Assembly: GCA_039621445.1 (NCBI GenBank)
Contig: CP154956.1
Location: 27,658,667-27,722,666 of the forward strand
Direction: 5' to 3'
Source of the DNA: Euglena gracilis
Lineage: Eukaryota > Euglenida > Euglenophyceae > Euglenales
DNA length: 64,000 nucleotides
Below, piece by piece: positions 1 through 10,599 of this stretch. The notes under the pieces are model-generated. The model was given only the letters and a program-made list of their open reading frames with translations, did no database searches and was not told the origin of the DNA. Each line of letters begins with the position of its first letter. The stretch's first letter is position 1. The position numbers were made by a program, and so were the translations under genes.

Positions 1-297
1 GTACATTAGTGGTAAATACCACCAATGAAAACACACATAAGGTAGTTGGTGGAACCATTCCGCTTCCGGAAGTATCTGAATGAGAATAACTCCACGGGCT
101 TCATCCCGCAGAAATTTCTCAACTGCACATTCGATAAGTTCTGGGGGAGTGTGCATCCATAACACCGTATCACCCCAAAATTTATAAAATGCGTTGGAGA
201 GTTGTGACCAATGACGTGGCAAATGGGCATGTGCTTGGGATTAAAAGGTATCGATTTCTAGTGCCAAATCAGAGGAATCAGCCAGTGTCGCCATTTT
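1..297 (-). mobile_element. Retroelement remnant, repeat family A, copy 1
   Basis: This stretch repeats 620-900 and 7337-7610 with scattered substitutions and is cut by the window edge. Translated on the minus strand it keeps the family pattern: an E-I-D-[AT]-F segment, a W-..-P segment, then a conserved block ending in ARGVILI and WFHQL. That order recalls the linker between RNase H and recombinase of DIRS-like elements (D-x-FAS, then W/NPP, then a hydrophobic-Pro strand), which is inference from the pattern only. Frames are broken, so this is a fossil. It abuts copy 2 in the same orientation. Confidence 0.5.
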
Positions 298-1690
298 GGA
301 AAACCATCGAAAACTACCGAACGGGCCGCGTCTTGCGGGGTCGATGTCGCAGGCGTAAACTGGATTTTCCAGTACACCATGAAATTAGCGGGTGATCCAC
401 GAACAGAATTCGGCTGACTTAGGACGTTGACCTCCACTCTCGATGACCGCGAAAACCGCCATGGTTCCATCCCTGTGGCTACCGAATTTTCTCGGCACCG
501 CGATTTCGGATATTCCGAACGCATCGAAGAAACATACGCGAAAAACGATTCCTTGTAAAGGTGGTAATATTTTACCACAAAAATCTTCAAAACTTGGTAC
601 GTTAGTAAGTATATCCCACCAAAAATAACACACATATGATAGCTGGTGGAACCATCCGGCTTCGGGAATGATGGGAATGAGAATAACTCCACGGGCTTCA
701 TCCCGCAGAATTTTCTCAACTGCACATTCGATAAGTTTTGTGGGGGTGCCTCCATAACACCGCATCACCCCGAAATTTATCAAATGCATTGGCGTGTTGT
801 GACCAATGACGTAGCAAATGGACATGCACTTTGGACGAAAAGGCATCGATTTCCAATGCCAGATCAAAGGAATCAGCCAATGTCGCCGTTTTGGAAAGCA
901 TCGTTCCAAAATGCGATATTGACCAAAATTGAAGCATTCCATACACGTTTCGCGTATTCATGCACCCAATTTCCGGGTTGCAGTGAAGAAACACAATGAA
1001 TGGATCCACAAATATGTGGACTGTCTTCCACAACCTCAAGGGTTAATCCCAAGGGAGTGTGGACAGGCTGGGGTTTTCCCCATTCCGCATCAAATACGTA
1101 CCAAGTGTGATCTAAATTGTGATTCAGGTATAAGGCACTTCGCGTTTCCAAAAACGAGGCTAATCCGCGTTGTTGGAGTACTCGGTGTATGTCCGCACAT
1201 TGCGAGCTACAACCAAGTGTACCATGGGAGAAGGGTTCCTTTTTCGGAAATGCGATTAGTGTTCGTCTTTGAGCTAAACATCCACAATCGCAATCTGATT
1301 GGGTGGAAATTCTCCTGCAGTGCACACATTGGAAGGATGTGTGGTGGTGTGACGGGTGTGCGTGTAAGCGTGCGTCGATGGCATTAGCTGGTCAGTCATG
1401 TACAGGTGTGCCTGGATTTAGAACATCTGGATGGGAATCGGAGTGGTGGTGTAGCTGGGCGACTACTCGACACAGTACGTACTGCAGGCCTTTGGGCTTT
1501 CGTCCTGTAACCCAGTGAAACGGCGGGGGTACCGCTACTCGCTTGCCCTACCTCATGTGGAACGCATTGTAGGTGTGTCATTGGGTAGGGGGTGGGGGAG
1601 GCTTTCTCCGTACCCCGGGCGTGGAAAACAGTGGTGGGTGTGGTGGATAACGGCGTTGCCATTGGTGGGTAACGGTGTTAGAAAGGTGGT
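298..1690 (-). mobile_element. Retroelement remnant, repeat family A, copy 2
   Basis: This is the longest family A copy. Read on minus it runs from about 1690 to 298. An upstream part has CxxC-like pairs (CRRI, CDCGC) around 1325-1150. The middle carries LEIDAFSS near 850, then the KILRDEARGVILI and WFHQL block near 700-650. A downstream part (VFRVCFFDAFG, VIESGGQRPKSAEFC) lies at about 560-400. The plus-strand copy at 16930-17660 keeps the same order, so the element is really this long. Frames shift several times and no reverse transcriptase palm is present, so I call a pseudogene of a retroelement polyprotein. The similarity to the DIRS linker region is pattern-level only. Confidence 0.5.
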
Positions 1691-2065
1691 GGTCGTCGTA
1701 TTCTCTCGCGGCAAGCCTACCACGGAGGAAGGGACACGAAAAAGACTTTGTAAGCCCGACACCCAACCCGTGTCAGAAAATGTTTATTCTAGCGCCCTCG
1801 GTCAGGGGATGGGGGGCCAAGGGGCAGAGTTGAGGGACCCCCCTAGTGGAAAGAATCCACGGTCGTCACGTCGGAGGAGCACCAGCAGCGAACACCAGCG
1901 AGGCTGCACTAAGCGCAGACTTCTATCTCAGCGCGCCAAAACAATCACAACAAACCGGTGGCGGGCAAGGCACGGCCTCAAAATGCCTTTGTGCGTCGCC
2001 CTCGGTGTCCCTTCCTCCATAATAAAGCTTGCATCCAGGGAGTACAAGAGCTTGGTGGTTCCCTC
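1690..2065. repeat. Inverted-repeat element like the termini of the 37-42 kb DIRS element
   Basis: The block starts and ends with inverted versions of a GGAGGAAGGGACAC-type arm (around 1722-1740 and 2005-2022). Its core (1907-2020) matches 42528-42655 and, inverted, 37117-37230. At 42 and 37 kb these sequences are the inverted terminal repeats of a DIRS-like element. This copy is therefore a solo terminus or a small derived inverted-repeat element. No gene is seen inside. Confidence 0.5.
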
Positions 2066-2242
2066 TGGGTAGAAACCTTTTTGGGTGGGGATCGGCCCAT
2101 ATGGATCTTTTTTGTATTTTCGCAAGTGAGGCCCCTCCGTTGCTGGTCACCGCCTTTCCGGGAAAACTGGACCCCCGTTGCTCACACGTTGTCTTCTTAA
2201 GACTTTGTGCAAACCAAACATTATCCAACGAACTTTCCAGGT

Positions 2243-2609
2243 TGAAGGCCCAGGGTCCGGTTCAGGCCGCTGGCCTTTGCCAGATTCCCCACCTCCCAAT
2301 CTGGCATCTCTCAGGGGGGATACCCCCTACTTGTGAACTTGGTATTTCCACCTGGTGGATCTTGAAACCTTGACATCTCCGAAATCTCCAAATCTTTCTG
2401 TAAAATGTTCCCGAATCCCAATCCTCAACTTGCAATGCACAAGACAACGGCAGACGAGCTCAAACAGCACATGGAGTTTGCCACCTGCACACAGACAAAT
2501 CACAGGTGAAATTGTAATTGGCAACTCCTAATTGTCATTTGAAGAATGCTAAACCAAAATACCAGCACAATTCCAGGGAAAGGCAATGCAAGGCTTAACG
2601 GCGCTCACA
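2243..2609 (-). repeat. LTR (left) of the small LTR element
   Basis: This is a 367-bp direct repeat of 3453-3822 with TG...CA ends. AGGT directly precedes it. By purine-tract position it is the 3' LTR. Confidence 0.7.
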
Positions 2610-2909
2610 ATCCCTTCCACGGCGAAATTTTTCCGTGTTTTTGAACCCTAAAAATGGAGAAAACACAAAGAAGCGACGTTACGTCGTGCAGTGGAAACCT
2701 GGTCCCGCCCCCTTGGGCTTCCATGTCCTCACCTCGTGGTTTCCACTCTCTTCCATTCGGGAAACCGTGGAAGCTCGACAAGACTTTCTGAAGGGGGGGG
2801 GTAGCCGAGCCCCGCCGTACACCGTGTCCCAGAGCCAGAAGGCCCCCTTGAAGCGGTCCACAGTGCAGGCGGGCCAGAAAAAATACATGTAGAACTGCCA
2901 CATAAAATC

Positions 2910-3368
2910 TCACAGACATCTCCACGAGCCACTTGAGCCCAACAGCCACGGCACCAGCTGGGCATCACCATCACTCAGCCAGCGGGCGGGTCGCCACGGA
3001 CATGTCGAAGTCGGGCACAGCCACAACAGCGACAGGGGTAGCAAAAGTACCACAGGCAAGGCGAGCCACATGGCCACACAGGACTGTGCATCATCCTTCC
3101 AGACAGACAGCGGAAGATCAACATTGCAACGCTCTTGCCACAGCCAAAGCCTTCCGCCGTCGTCTTGTCTTTGCAGATTTCGATGGCAGCGTGCCGTTTG
3201 TAGCCCAGGCTCTCCAGAAATGCAAATTGAGACGATCTCATCACGTTCCAGAGCCATCCATGGCTCCATCTGGATTGCCACTGATCTTGTCATGCCATCT
3301 TGCTGTTCCTCAACACTCAGCCTCAAGCACCCAATGTGCCTCTCAGGCATGGCCTTCAGAGCCTTCAT
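2910..3368 (-). CDS. Possible ORF inside the small LTR element, unknown
   Basis: This 152-codon minus-strand frame fills much of the interior of the small LTR element. I do not recognise it. The overlapping minus frame at 2975-3244 also reads plausibly (it contains LESLGYKRHAAIEICK). TRIM elements often carry captured host sequence, so either frame may be a captured exon, or neither may be coding. Confidence 0.2.
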   Translation of the reverse strand: MKALKAMPERHIGCLRLSVEEQQDGMTRSVAIQMEPWMALERDEIVSICISGEPGLQTARCHRNLQRQDDGGRLWLWQERCNVDLPLSVWKDDAQSCVAMWLALPVVLLLPLSLLWLCPTSTCPWRPARWLSDGDAQLVPWLLGSSGSWRCL

Positions 3369-3452
3369 CTGATGACACTTACAATTACACCCAGTGTGCT
3401 CACCAGAACGTCATGAATATCGCCGTAATGCACAAACGTAATGTACTGTTTG

Positions 3453-3822
3453 TGAAGGCCCAGGGTCCGGCTCAGGAAGCTGGCCTTTGCCAGTTTTCCA
3501 ATCTCCCAATCTGGCATCCCTCAGGGGGGGATACCCCCTACCTGTGACCTTGGCCTTTCCACCTGGTAGATCTTGAAACCTTGATAACTCCGAAATCTCC
3601 AAATCTTACTGTAAAATGTTCCCGAATCCCAATCCTCAACTTGCAGTGCAAAAGACAACGCCAGACGAGCTCAAACAGTACATGGGGTTTGCCACCTGCA
3701 CACAGACAAATCACAGGTGAAATTGTAATTGGCAACTCCTAATTGTCATTTGCTGAATCCTAAAACCAAAATCCCAGCACAATTACAGGGAAACGCACTT
3801 CAAGGCCTTAGCGGTGCTCACA
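3453..3822 (-). repeat. LTR (right) of the small LTR element
   Basis: This is a 370-bp direct repeat of 2243-2609 with TG...CA ends. AGGT directly follows it. By purine-tract position it is the 5' LTR. Confidence 0.7.
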
Positions 3823-3913
3823 AGGTAGTGTTCTGCGAAAGCCGCTGTGCTTTCAAACCCCCTTATTCTCAAACCATTGACTTGCACATTTTGACCCAGC
3901 ACCCCTGGTGCTG

Positions 3914-4410
3914 TTATCTTGAAAAATGATGGGCGTCCCGCGAAATGTGCGAACACACTTTTGCAACCCGCCTAAACTGTTGGATGTTACAGGTGCACAC
4001 GTATAAAAAACTCGGCCCACCGTGCACACCCATGGAAGCTACCGGAGCTACAAACCGACGTAGCAAATAAGAAGGATAATCATTCATGAGACCACCCGGC
4101 AATGTCATCAATTGTTCAAATCAGGGCCTCGGCAGGTCGTTTCGTTTCCTGTTGATGAAGAAGACTGTTCCCACCTTGGTCTTGGTGCTCTACAAACGTT
4201 GTAGATATATTGACCTGCACAAATGAAACAAACGCAGAGACAAATTGTTCTGTCTCTGACGTCTTCAATGCTATCCCAATTCAGGGGAGTGGCCAAAAGC
4301 TTGGAAGTGAATTCCCTGGTATCCCAAAATGTGGAATACTTTTTGACCAGAAGTGGACCCAAAAAAATTCTGCTGTTTTGATGAGAGGTGAAAATTGAAC
4401 AGTCTCTCAA
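3914..4410 (-). pseudogene. Tyrosine recombinase-like remnant
   Basis: The 4108-4410 minus frame contains LLATPLNWDSIEDVRDRTI, which resembles the segment before the first catalytic arginine in DIRS/Crypton-type tyrosine recombinases (L-x-W-x-S-x-x-D-x-R-x-R). The H-x-x-R and catalytic Tyr motifs are not recognisable in 3914-4111. Position after RNase H and the NPPW linker supports the call. It would have integrated the circular DNA copy. Confidence 0.4.
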
Positions 4411-4777
4411 CCTGGAATCAGCAGCACAGCACTATAAGCATTTCTTGCTTGATGTGGAGAATGCTGGACCAGTCTCAAAATCCAGCTGGCGGTTTATTCC
4501 ACTGTAATGTACCTGCACACAAGAATTACACAGGGCTTCAAATCCTTACAATTCCAGGAGCATCCAGGAACTTAATTAAAGTGTTTTTTTTTTAGGTGGA
4601 ACTTCATTTTTTTTGTTAACCCTCCATGATAACAACATACAGAGGAGGGGCCATCTGTTGGGATGCATGATCTCCACCAGGCAATTTTGGAACAATTCCC
4701 ACTGAGGTTGAACTTGAATCACAGGTTCGTTTTTTTATGATCATTCGAGTTATCACGGACCACCACACACTCCCAGC

Positions 4778-5420
4778 TCAGTGTGGGACCACCATCAGGC
4801 AAGTTAACTGAGGGTTGTTCCTCAATATCACCAACCATGGTAAAGTTCGAGTCCAGGGGGGGTTAGCATACATCTCCCCGAACAGCTCCAGTGGACACTC
4901 TGGAACATTCGGTTCAACTGCCTGGTGATGAGTCCATCTGCTGACGACTTCTTCAAGCTGAGCGTTCTCTGGGCTGGAAAACATGTCCGGCTGGGGGCAA
5001 AAAAAAATTTGCGGATAAAAGTTTTAAGATTTGCAGAAACACGGTCGTTTTTAGTGTATAGGCCGCTCTGTTCCTTTCCCACCTTGACATGTCATCTGCT
5101 AGCATTTCATCTGACTTCACCGAGTTTGGAATGATGTTTACTTGGCTTACGTGGCATCACTGAAAAAATGGCCTCAAAATTGTTTTGAAGTGGTGTTTTC
5201 AGCCCCCTCCCATTTTTTGGTTGCTGTATGCAACTCGATTGTCCACTGTTAAAAAGAACATTTTACCCTGGGGCCACAGCAGCTTTCAACATTTTATGCT
5301 GATGTGAGGATCGTTTTCTGAAACCCATAGCTCCTGCACGTTTGTGCTTGTGGCGAGGTCCAGTGCCCCCCAACCCCCGGTGGATAAATCTAAGTGGTTT
5401 CCTCCGACTGGACATCTATT
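4778..5420 (-). pseudogene. RNase H and DxFAS-NPPW linker remnant (DIRS-like)
   Basis: Around 5350-5190 the minus frames show a GGWGAL segment and then TVDNRVAYSN followed by a GGG run, as in DIRS-type RNase H (sDN-x-x-VAY-x-N-x-x-GG). From 4990, PDMFSSPENAQ is followed by ANPPW at about 4855 and LMVVPH near 4790, which matches the D-x-FAS / NPPW / VVP order of the linker before the recombinase. The 4778-4984 frame is open but the units are out of frame with each other. Confidence 0.6.
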
Positions 5421-5736
5421 TTGAAAGCTTCTGTTTTCCAAAGGTTTCAACAATCCTCATATTTCCGACCACTTCTTCTTTGTTTTCTGGGGATGGGTAG
5501 TATTTTGTTCAAACACTGGGTCCGGTGTTGGTCTGTGAATTAAAACCAGTGTGTCTGTGGAAGCCGTGAGACATGCAAGAGCTGTGAGAAAGCCTCTCAC
5601 CTTTTTGAAAAATTGCTCCAGTTTTTCTGACATGTCTTTCTGCGTTACAAATGTTCGCAGTTCTTTCGTGTTTTACTTCAGGTTTGCTGGGGGGACTTCC
5701 ATGCAATCGACTTCGAGGTGCACAGAAAATCCCAGG

Positions 5737-6260
5737 TACTGAATTTGCTGGGTGGGGGTGACTTTTTGTAATTTTTCCTTATGCCAATGTCTCATAGGCC
5801 TGGTTATTCACCTGCAACCGTAGTTCAACAGCTTAATTATTTGTTGTGTGGCCAGTACGTTCTATTTAGCGGCCAAAAGGATGTCGTGTAGTTAGACAAA
5901 AACAAAAAATCCTTGTTTTGTCCAATTTATTTTAATGAAAGTGCATTACGTGCATCCAGCAGTAGGGAAGGGTGTTCAATCCAATACAAGCCCCATCCAT
6001 TTGAACGCTCTTCTGCCGCTTTAATTCCGATAAAGGGTATTTTTTTTTGATTTTTGACAGTTTCAGCTCGAATAAAGCATTTTTCAGGTTCACCTTTGTG
6101 GCCTACAATCATCGTCCAGTTAAGGCAAAACTTCTTTTCAATGATCTAACTTGAAGTGAGGGGCATGGAGGAATTTGTTTACCTCTCTGAAGTCTGATGT
6201 TTATCTCTTTTTGTATTACGAACGAGGGCACAGAAAATTTTGTTCCCTGTGGAGCAACTT
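5737..6260 (-). pseudogene. Reverse transcriptase remnant (DIRS-like)
   Basis: Collinear RT signatures are visible across frames on minus. FVIQKEIN with R-G-K follows the usual lysine-rich lead near 6210. ATKVNLKNALFELKL, the counterpart of the A-x-x-DLKDAYFHIPI strand, lies near 6110. The active-site strand near 5890 reads stop-LHDILLAA where Y-L-D-D-I-L-L would be expected. TPTQQIQYLGF, the typical conserved strand after the palm, lies near 5740. The tyrosine has become a stop and one aspartate has become histidine, so the enzyme cannot work. It would have copied element RNA into DNA. Confidence 0.6.
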
Positions 6261-6429
6261 TTATCACAGCTTTTTGTCTCATGTACTCTTTTAAGATGGA
6301 CAGAGCTTTGATGTTTCTTCAGGAGTTTCTCTTTGTGTCTTCGAAAGCATTGAACCCCCTGGGAAATTTGGTTCTCCCACTTCTGGATTACTTGCGTAAT
6401 ACTGGGGGGCACACTGTTGCCACCTCTGG

Positions 6430-7336
6430 AGGCATTGTCTCAGCCTGAAGAATGGGGCTTGACCTTTCCAGATGTCTCAAGGATTGTGATTGCTTGGGTT
6501 GCCGTCATGGCCTGGGGGTTCGCCTTCATGGCCTTCACGTCCCCGTTTTCTGTCCTCATGACCACAGGTTGCCAACAACGGGGTGGGGGATGTACCTTTT
6601 CCTTTTCCATTCGCTCCTTGCTCTCCAGGGTCCACCTTTGAATCTATGTCCTTTTCCAAAACCTTTGCTTATCCTCCACGGTGCTTTTCAGATAGGTAAC
6701 GCTTGCCTCTCCACTGCTTGAAGCTGTTCGATTGACCTGGCAGTAAGAGAAATGAAGGCCCTGAGGCCTGAAAAGAAGAACCTCCCGTTGTATTTGAATG
6801 GTGTGTTCCACTCTCTGCCTTCTGCGTCTTCTTCTGTGAAGGGGGTCGCTTGGCCACCTGCTTGTCCCTTCGCAACTCCACGAACTGCAAGTTCTTTTCT
6901 TTTACTTTGTATTCTCCCAGCAGCTGCCAAACTTAAAGGTTTGTCGATTGTCCACAAGTTTCAGGAGGATGAGGTAGCCAGCTGTTACCCATTTCTCTCA
7001 GGATATTCAGAACTGCGTGCTACACATCTTGGTGTAATTCGTCGCTGCGCTTGCGACCACCAGCATGCACCAGGTCGTTCTCGAGGCTGAGGTTGGCCTA
7101 GGGGAGTGCTTTTTTGTCAATACGGCTGGTGCTGCCTGCAGCTCTGTTCCAAAACGCCAAATTTCTTGAGGTACTTGGATCTCCACCTCATCCCACATGA
7201 ACTGGACATCCACTGGCTCGTCCTCCTTCGCCTGGGTATTCTCCTCAGGTGAATCCTCCCAGTCGGCAGCTTGCACGGCCGTCGCAATGGCGAAGGCAGC
7301 CTCAGCTACCCAGGGTGCGGCTTCCAACTTCGTTGT
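6430..7336 (-). pseudogene. gag-like region of the 3.8-7.3 kb DIRS-like element
   Basis: The region is acidic and then basic and low in complexity. A frame near 6560-6490 holds KAMKANPQAMTATQAIT, which resembles the AMKAQQAMAAQTAVKA run at about 37700-37760 in the plus-strand DIRS-like element. An acidic stretch (EDSPEEN, KEDEPVDV) lies at 7250-7180. The 263-codon frame at 7007-7798 joins this region to family A copy 3 and is an accidental fusion. The function would be capsid-like packaging; that is inferred from position alone. Confidence 0.35.
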
Positions 7337-8400
7337 TGATAGTTGGTGAAACCATTCTGCTTCCGGAATGATGGGTATGAGAATAACTCCACGGGCTTCA
7401 TCCCGAAGAATTTTCTCAACTGCGCATTCGATAAGTTTTGGGGGAGTGAGCATCCATAACGCCGCATCACCCCAAAAATTTATCAGATTCGTTGGAGTGT
7501 TATGGCCAATGACGTGGCAAACGGGCATGTGCTTTGGATGAAAAGGCATCGATTTATAATGCCAAATCAGACGAATCCGCCAGTGTCGCCGTTTTGGAAA
7601 ACCATCGTTCCAAAATTCAATATTGAACGAAATTGAAGCGTTCCATACTATTTTGGCGTATTCGTGCATCCGCTTTACGGTTTGGAGTGAAGAAATACAG
7701 TGAATGGATCCACAAACATGCGGGCTGTCTTCCACAACCTCACGGGTTAAAACCAAGGGAGTATGGACAGGCTGGTGTTTTTCTCCATTCCGCATCAAGT
7801 CTGTACCAAGTGTGCGAAATTGTGATTCAGAATGACGCCTTTAGTGTTTACAAACAAAGAGGCTAATCCGAGTTGTTGGAGTACTCGGTGTATCTCCACG
7901 CATTGCGGGCTACAACCAAGTGTAATATGGGAGAAGGACTCCGTTTTCGGAAATGCGATTAGTGTTGGATTTTGTACTAAACATCCACAATCCAAATACG
8001 ATTGGGTGGAAATTCTCCTGCAGTGCACACATTGGAAGGATGTGTGGTGGTGTGACGGGCGTGTGTGACGGGTGTTGGTGGCGTTAGCCGACGAGTCTTG
8101 TACAGGTGTGCCTGGATTTGGCACAAAGGGTGGGAATCGGAGTGGTGGTGCAGCTGGGCGACTACTCGACACCGTACGTAATGCAGGCCTTTGGGCTTTC
8201 GTCTTGTAACCCAGTTATACGGCGTGGGTACCGCTACTCGCTTGCCCTACCTCATATAGAACGAATGTTGGTGTGTCAATAGGAAGGCAGGAGGCTTTCT
8301 ACGTACCCCGCGGCGTGGAAAACGGTGGTTGGTGTGGTTAATATTGGTGGGTAACGGTGTTGGAAAAGTAGTGGTCGTCATAGTTGACGGCAACGGTGAT
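7337..8400 (-). mobile_element. Retroelement remnant, repeat family A, copy 3
   Basis: This copy aligns with 620-1690 over about 1 kb in the same orientation. The 7007-7798 frame contains the conserved block (NTPTNLINFWGD, LIECAVEKILRDEARG, WFHQL). The upstream frame 7795-8172 keeps the CxxC / CxC cysteines (CVHC, CGC, GCSPQC). It is the least frame-broken copy, but still no RT palm is visible. Homology ends near 8400, where sequence diverges into a GT-rich stretch. Confidence 0.5.
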
Positions 8401-9137
8401 GGTGGTTTGGGCGGCAATGAAGAGGTGGGTGCTGTGCGCACACCGTGGCAGTCGCAATCCACAACCAATCGGTGCTGGGGAAAAAATGGGTATCCCCAAA
8501 TCACGTCAGACCTGTGAATTCTAGTTTCGTAACCCCAAAGATTGGTGAAATGTTGCAATTGTCGGGGTGTGAGTGACGGTTAGGAATGATGGGCAAGAGT
8601 ATCTCAAGCACACATCCCAAATCACCACCGCACATGGGGGTGTTATCCGCTGTCGTAATTGTGATCGGTTTCTTGGCGCTTACGAAGAGAGGGGTCGGTA
8701 TCAACCCCAACCAAAGAAGCAGTGCAATGAGACAACCAGAGTCCATTATAGTTTAAACTTTGGTGGAAAATTTTTGAATGCGGATTTCCGCATGGACGAG
8801 TAATTCCTTTGGTGGTACGCAAAGTGAAGGGTCTGGCGGAAATACGTTTGCATGCCAACCTTCCCATGAACCCTTTCCTACTTTGCTCTGCATTCCGCGC
8901 GGAAATGTGGAGTGGGGGGTTGGGGACCTGAAATAATTCCTGTTACCGATCGTGAAGGCGGATTGGCAGGGGGGGCAAGGTTGATCAGGTCCTACCTCCA
9001 TCTGTTCACCAGCCCAGAGGTCCGTGCCCTCGGACCTCGGGCTCCCCTACTCCATTTCCGAACCGGACGCATAGCCGGCAACGGACTTTTTGGTGGAATA
9101 GATAGAATTTAATGTGCGGACGGCCATTCGGGCCTCA
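8400..9137. other. No recognisable gene
   Basis: Only short frames occur here and none has recognisable motifs or a partner copy in the window. Confidence 0.5.
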
Positions 9138-9437
9138 TTAAATTCTCTCCTCGAGGTCACATCTCCCTCCCTCCCCGAAGCCGGGTGTCCTCCTCCGAAC
9201 AAGATATCTTGAAACCGACTTTTTGCCGGCTGGAGGAGTTACCACGGTCCTCGCGGTGCTTACCGCGATTTCAGTAGCCGGGCCGGGAGGAACAAGATCT
9301 GGGACATTTTGGACGAGTGGTGATCCTTTGAACCGCAAAGTGAACAGGAGCATTTTGACGCGATTCTGCATAACAGCGAGAACGGCACTCCGTTCTACCA
9401 TCAAACCGTCGTGGTGAACGGGTTCCCCGTCGACCAT
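9138..9437 (-). CDS. Unknown ORF downstream of gag remnant
   Basis: This 99-codon minus-strand frame lies directly downstream of the gag zinc knuckle, where a retroviral-type protease would be expected. I do not see a D-[ST]-G-A protease motif in it. It may be a degraded protease or spacer region, or non-coding. Confidence 0.2.
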   Translation of the reverse strand: MVDGEPVHHDGLMVERSAVLAVMQNRVKMLLFTLRFKGSPLVQNVPDLVPPGPATEIAVSTARTVVTPPAGKKSVSRYLVRRRTPGFGEGGRCDLEERI

Positions 9438-9499
9438 GACCGGTGTACCGTTGTTTCACCGGTGACTCGCGCGAAGAGGATGATCAACTTCGCGAACGA

Positions 9500-10560
9500 T
9501 ATCGTTAAAGGTCGCGATTGAAAACCCCTTTTCGGGCAGGGGGACCAGGTGACCGACCGCGAAGGAGACAGGTTTCCCGACCATCACGCGATGGTGACTT
9601 GGGCCTGCTACCACCAAAGCGGTTTTCCGAAGACCTTGCAGCACTCGATTGTCTTGAGAACGCCGAGGAACCTGATCCCCGTGAGGAGGTCGAGCCCCTT
9701 GGACTCTGAACACGCTTTTGAGCATCGGGATTCGGGCATTCACGAGACATGGGACCAGATTTGTTGCAGAAAAAGCACAGTTTTTTCCTGCACTGGTCCG
9801 AAGAAAGCTGAAATCCGCGTTTTCAATTCAATGGTGGTCGCTCTTGGTGACGGGTGATTTTTGCAACGCATTAACCGCACCCGCAGGGATTCCTGAACGC
9901 GATGCGTTTAAAAAGCGGATTGTATTTGTTCCAACACTTTTGTGAGTTTGAGATGTTTTGACACATAATTCCAACGCTGGGCAAGAGTCCTCTCATGCCC
10001 TGCCAACTCCTCTTGATGGACATCCTTCGCGAGGGATGGTGTAAGATGCAACAAAAAAGCATAGAATTGTTCGCGCACTTGCTTCTCGCTAAGTTTATCA
10101 ACTTCGGAAACAAGTGCTAACCATTTGGAAAACTAAAGATCAACAGATTTCCATTTTGCGATCCGGGGGTGTGCTTTGTCGCCACTTCTTTTCCAAGGGA
10201 ATTCCTGGTTACCAAGCTTGAGTTGGTTAAAGCGTATTGCTCAAACAGGTCATCGAATGATACGGCATTACGTATCACCAACTGGCGTGCGCGTTCTCGC
10301 TCCTCCCTCGGTAGGCAATCGATGATTGACATCCTGACCTCCTCGGGATTCAAGTCTTGGGTGGGTCCCTTGAGTGCCAGTAGTACTCCCATTCCCGAAA
10401 AAAAAACTGTCTCCATGTGGTTGGATCCCCGTCCCATTGGGGTTTAACCTTGTTCGCGATTGCGATGGTGCCCTTGAATACCTTCTGAGTAACCCGTTGA
10501 CCCTCCGTGGTATTCAAGGTGGGTGGGTTCGGGTGCTTCTTAACACCAAACGCATTTCGC
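9500..10560 (-). pseudogene. gag: gag (capsid and zinc knuckle) remnant of an LTR retrotransposon
   Basis: On minus, KVKPQWDGDPTTWRQF (about 10440-10400) is the usual start of a Ty3-type capsid domain. It is followed by an open frame at 10117-10437 (LNPEEVRMSIIDCLP, ARQLV) and, after a frame change, an alpha-helical stretch with KQVREQFYAFLLHL and RTLAQRWNYV (10090-9960). A nucleocapsid-like knuckle lies at about 9785-9740: CFFC-NKSG-P-MSREC. The canonical histidine of CX2CX3GHX4C is a proline here (CAC to CCC would explain it). An Arg/Ser-rich tail follows to about 9500. The protein would coat and package element RNA. Frames are broken in at least two places. Confidence 0.6.
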
Positions 10561-10599
10561 GGATTTTCCGCTCAAGTGTGGCTTGTGTGGGACTTCCCG

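Larger units (their letters stand above)
2243..3822 (-). mobile_element. Small non-autonomous LTR element (TRIM-like)
   Basis: Two direct repeats of 367 and 370 bp, roughly 90% identical, flank an 843-bp interior. Each begins TG and ends CA. The whole unit is bordered by the 4-bp direct repeat AGGT (2239-2242 and 3823-3826), as expected for a target-site duplication. A purine tract (TGGAAGGGA on minus, just inside the left repeat at 2610-2620) suggests minus orientation. I see no convincing tRNA primer site and no pol genes. It is a TRIM-class non-autonomous element, or a larger element that lost its coding part. It separates the family A cluster from the DIRS-like element at 3.8-7.3 kb. Confidence 0.75.
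3830..7336 (-). mobile_element. Decayed DIRS-like (tyrosine recombinase) retrotransposon
   Basis: Reading minus from 7336 down, the pieces appear in DIRS order: a gag-like region (7336-6430), reverse transcriptase (6260-5737), RNase H (about 5420-5000), the D-M-FSS...NPPW linker (4990-4778) and a recombinase-like region (4410-3914). Each piece is split by stops and frameshifts, so the element is dead. It shares its gag-like segment with the elements at 33.6-36.9 and 37.1-42.6 kb but is clearly diverged from them. Its low-coordinate end meets the small LTR element. The outer boundaries are approximate. Confidence 0.65.

Noticed and set aside
2610-2630. tRNA primer site in the small LTR element
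   Set aside because: Neither orientation gives a TGG-starting match next to an LTR.
3990-4040. Catalytic H-x-x-R of the recombinase in the first DIRS-like element
   Set aside because: HHFSR-like words are present but out of order and in another frame.
7007-7798. A 263-codon minus ORF as one gene
   Set aside because: It joins family A copy 3 to the gag-like region of a neighbouring element at about 7336; the two halves have separate homologies in the window.
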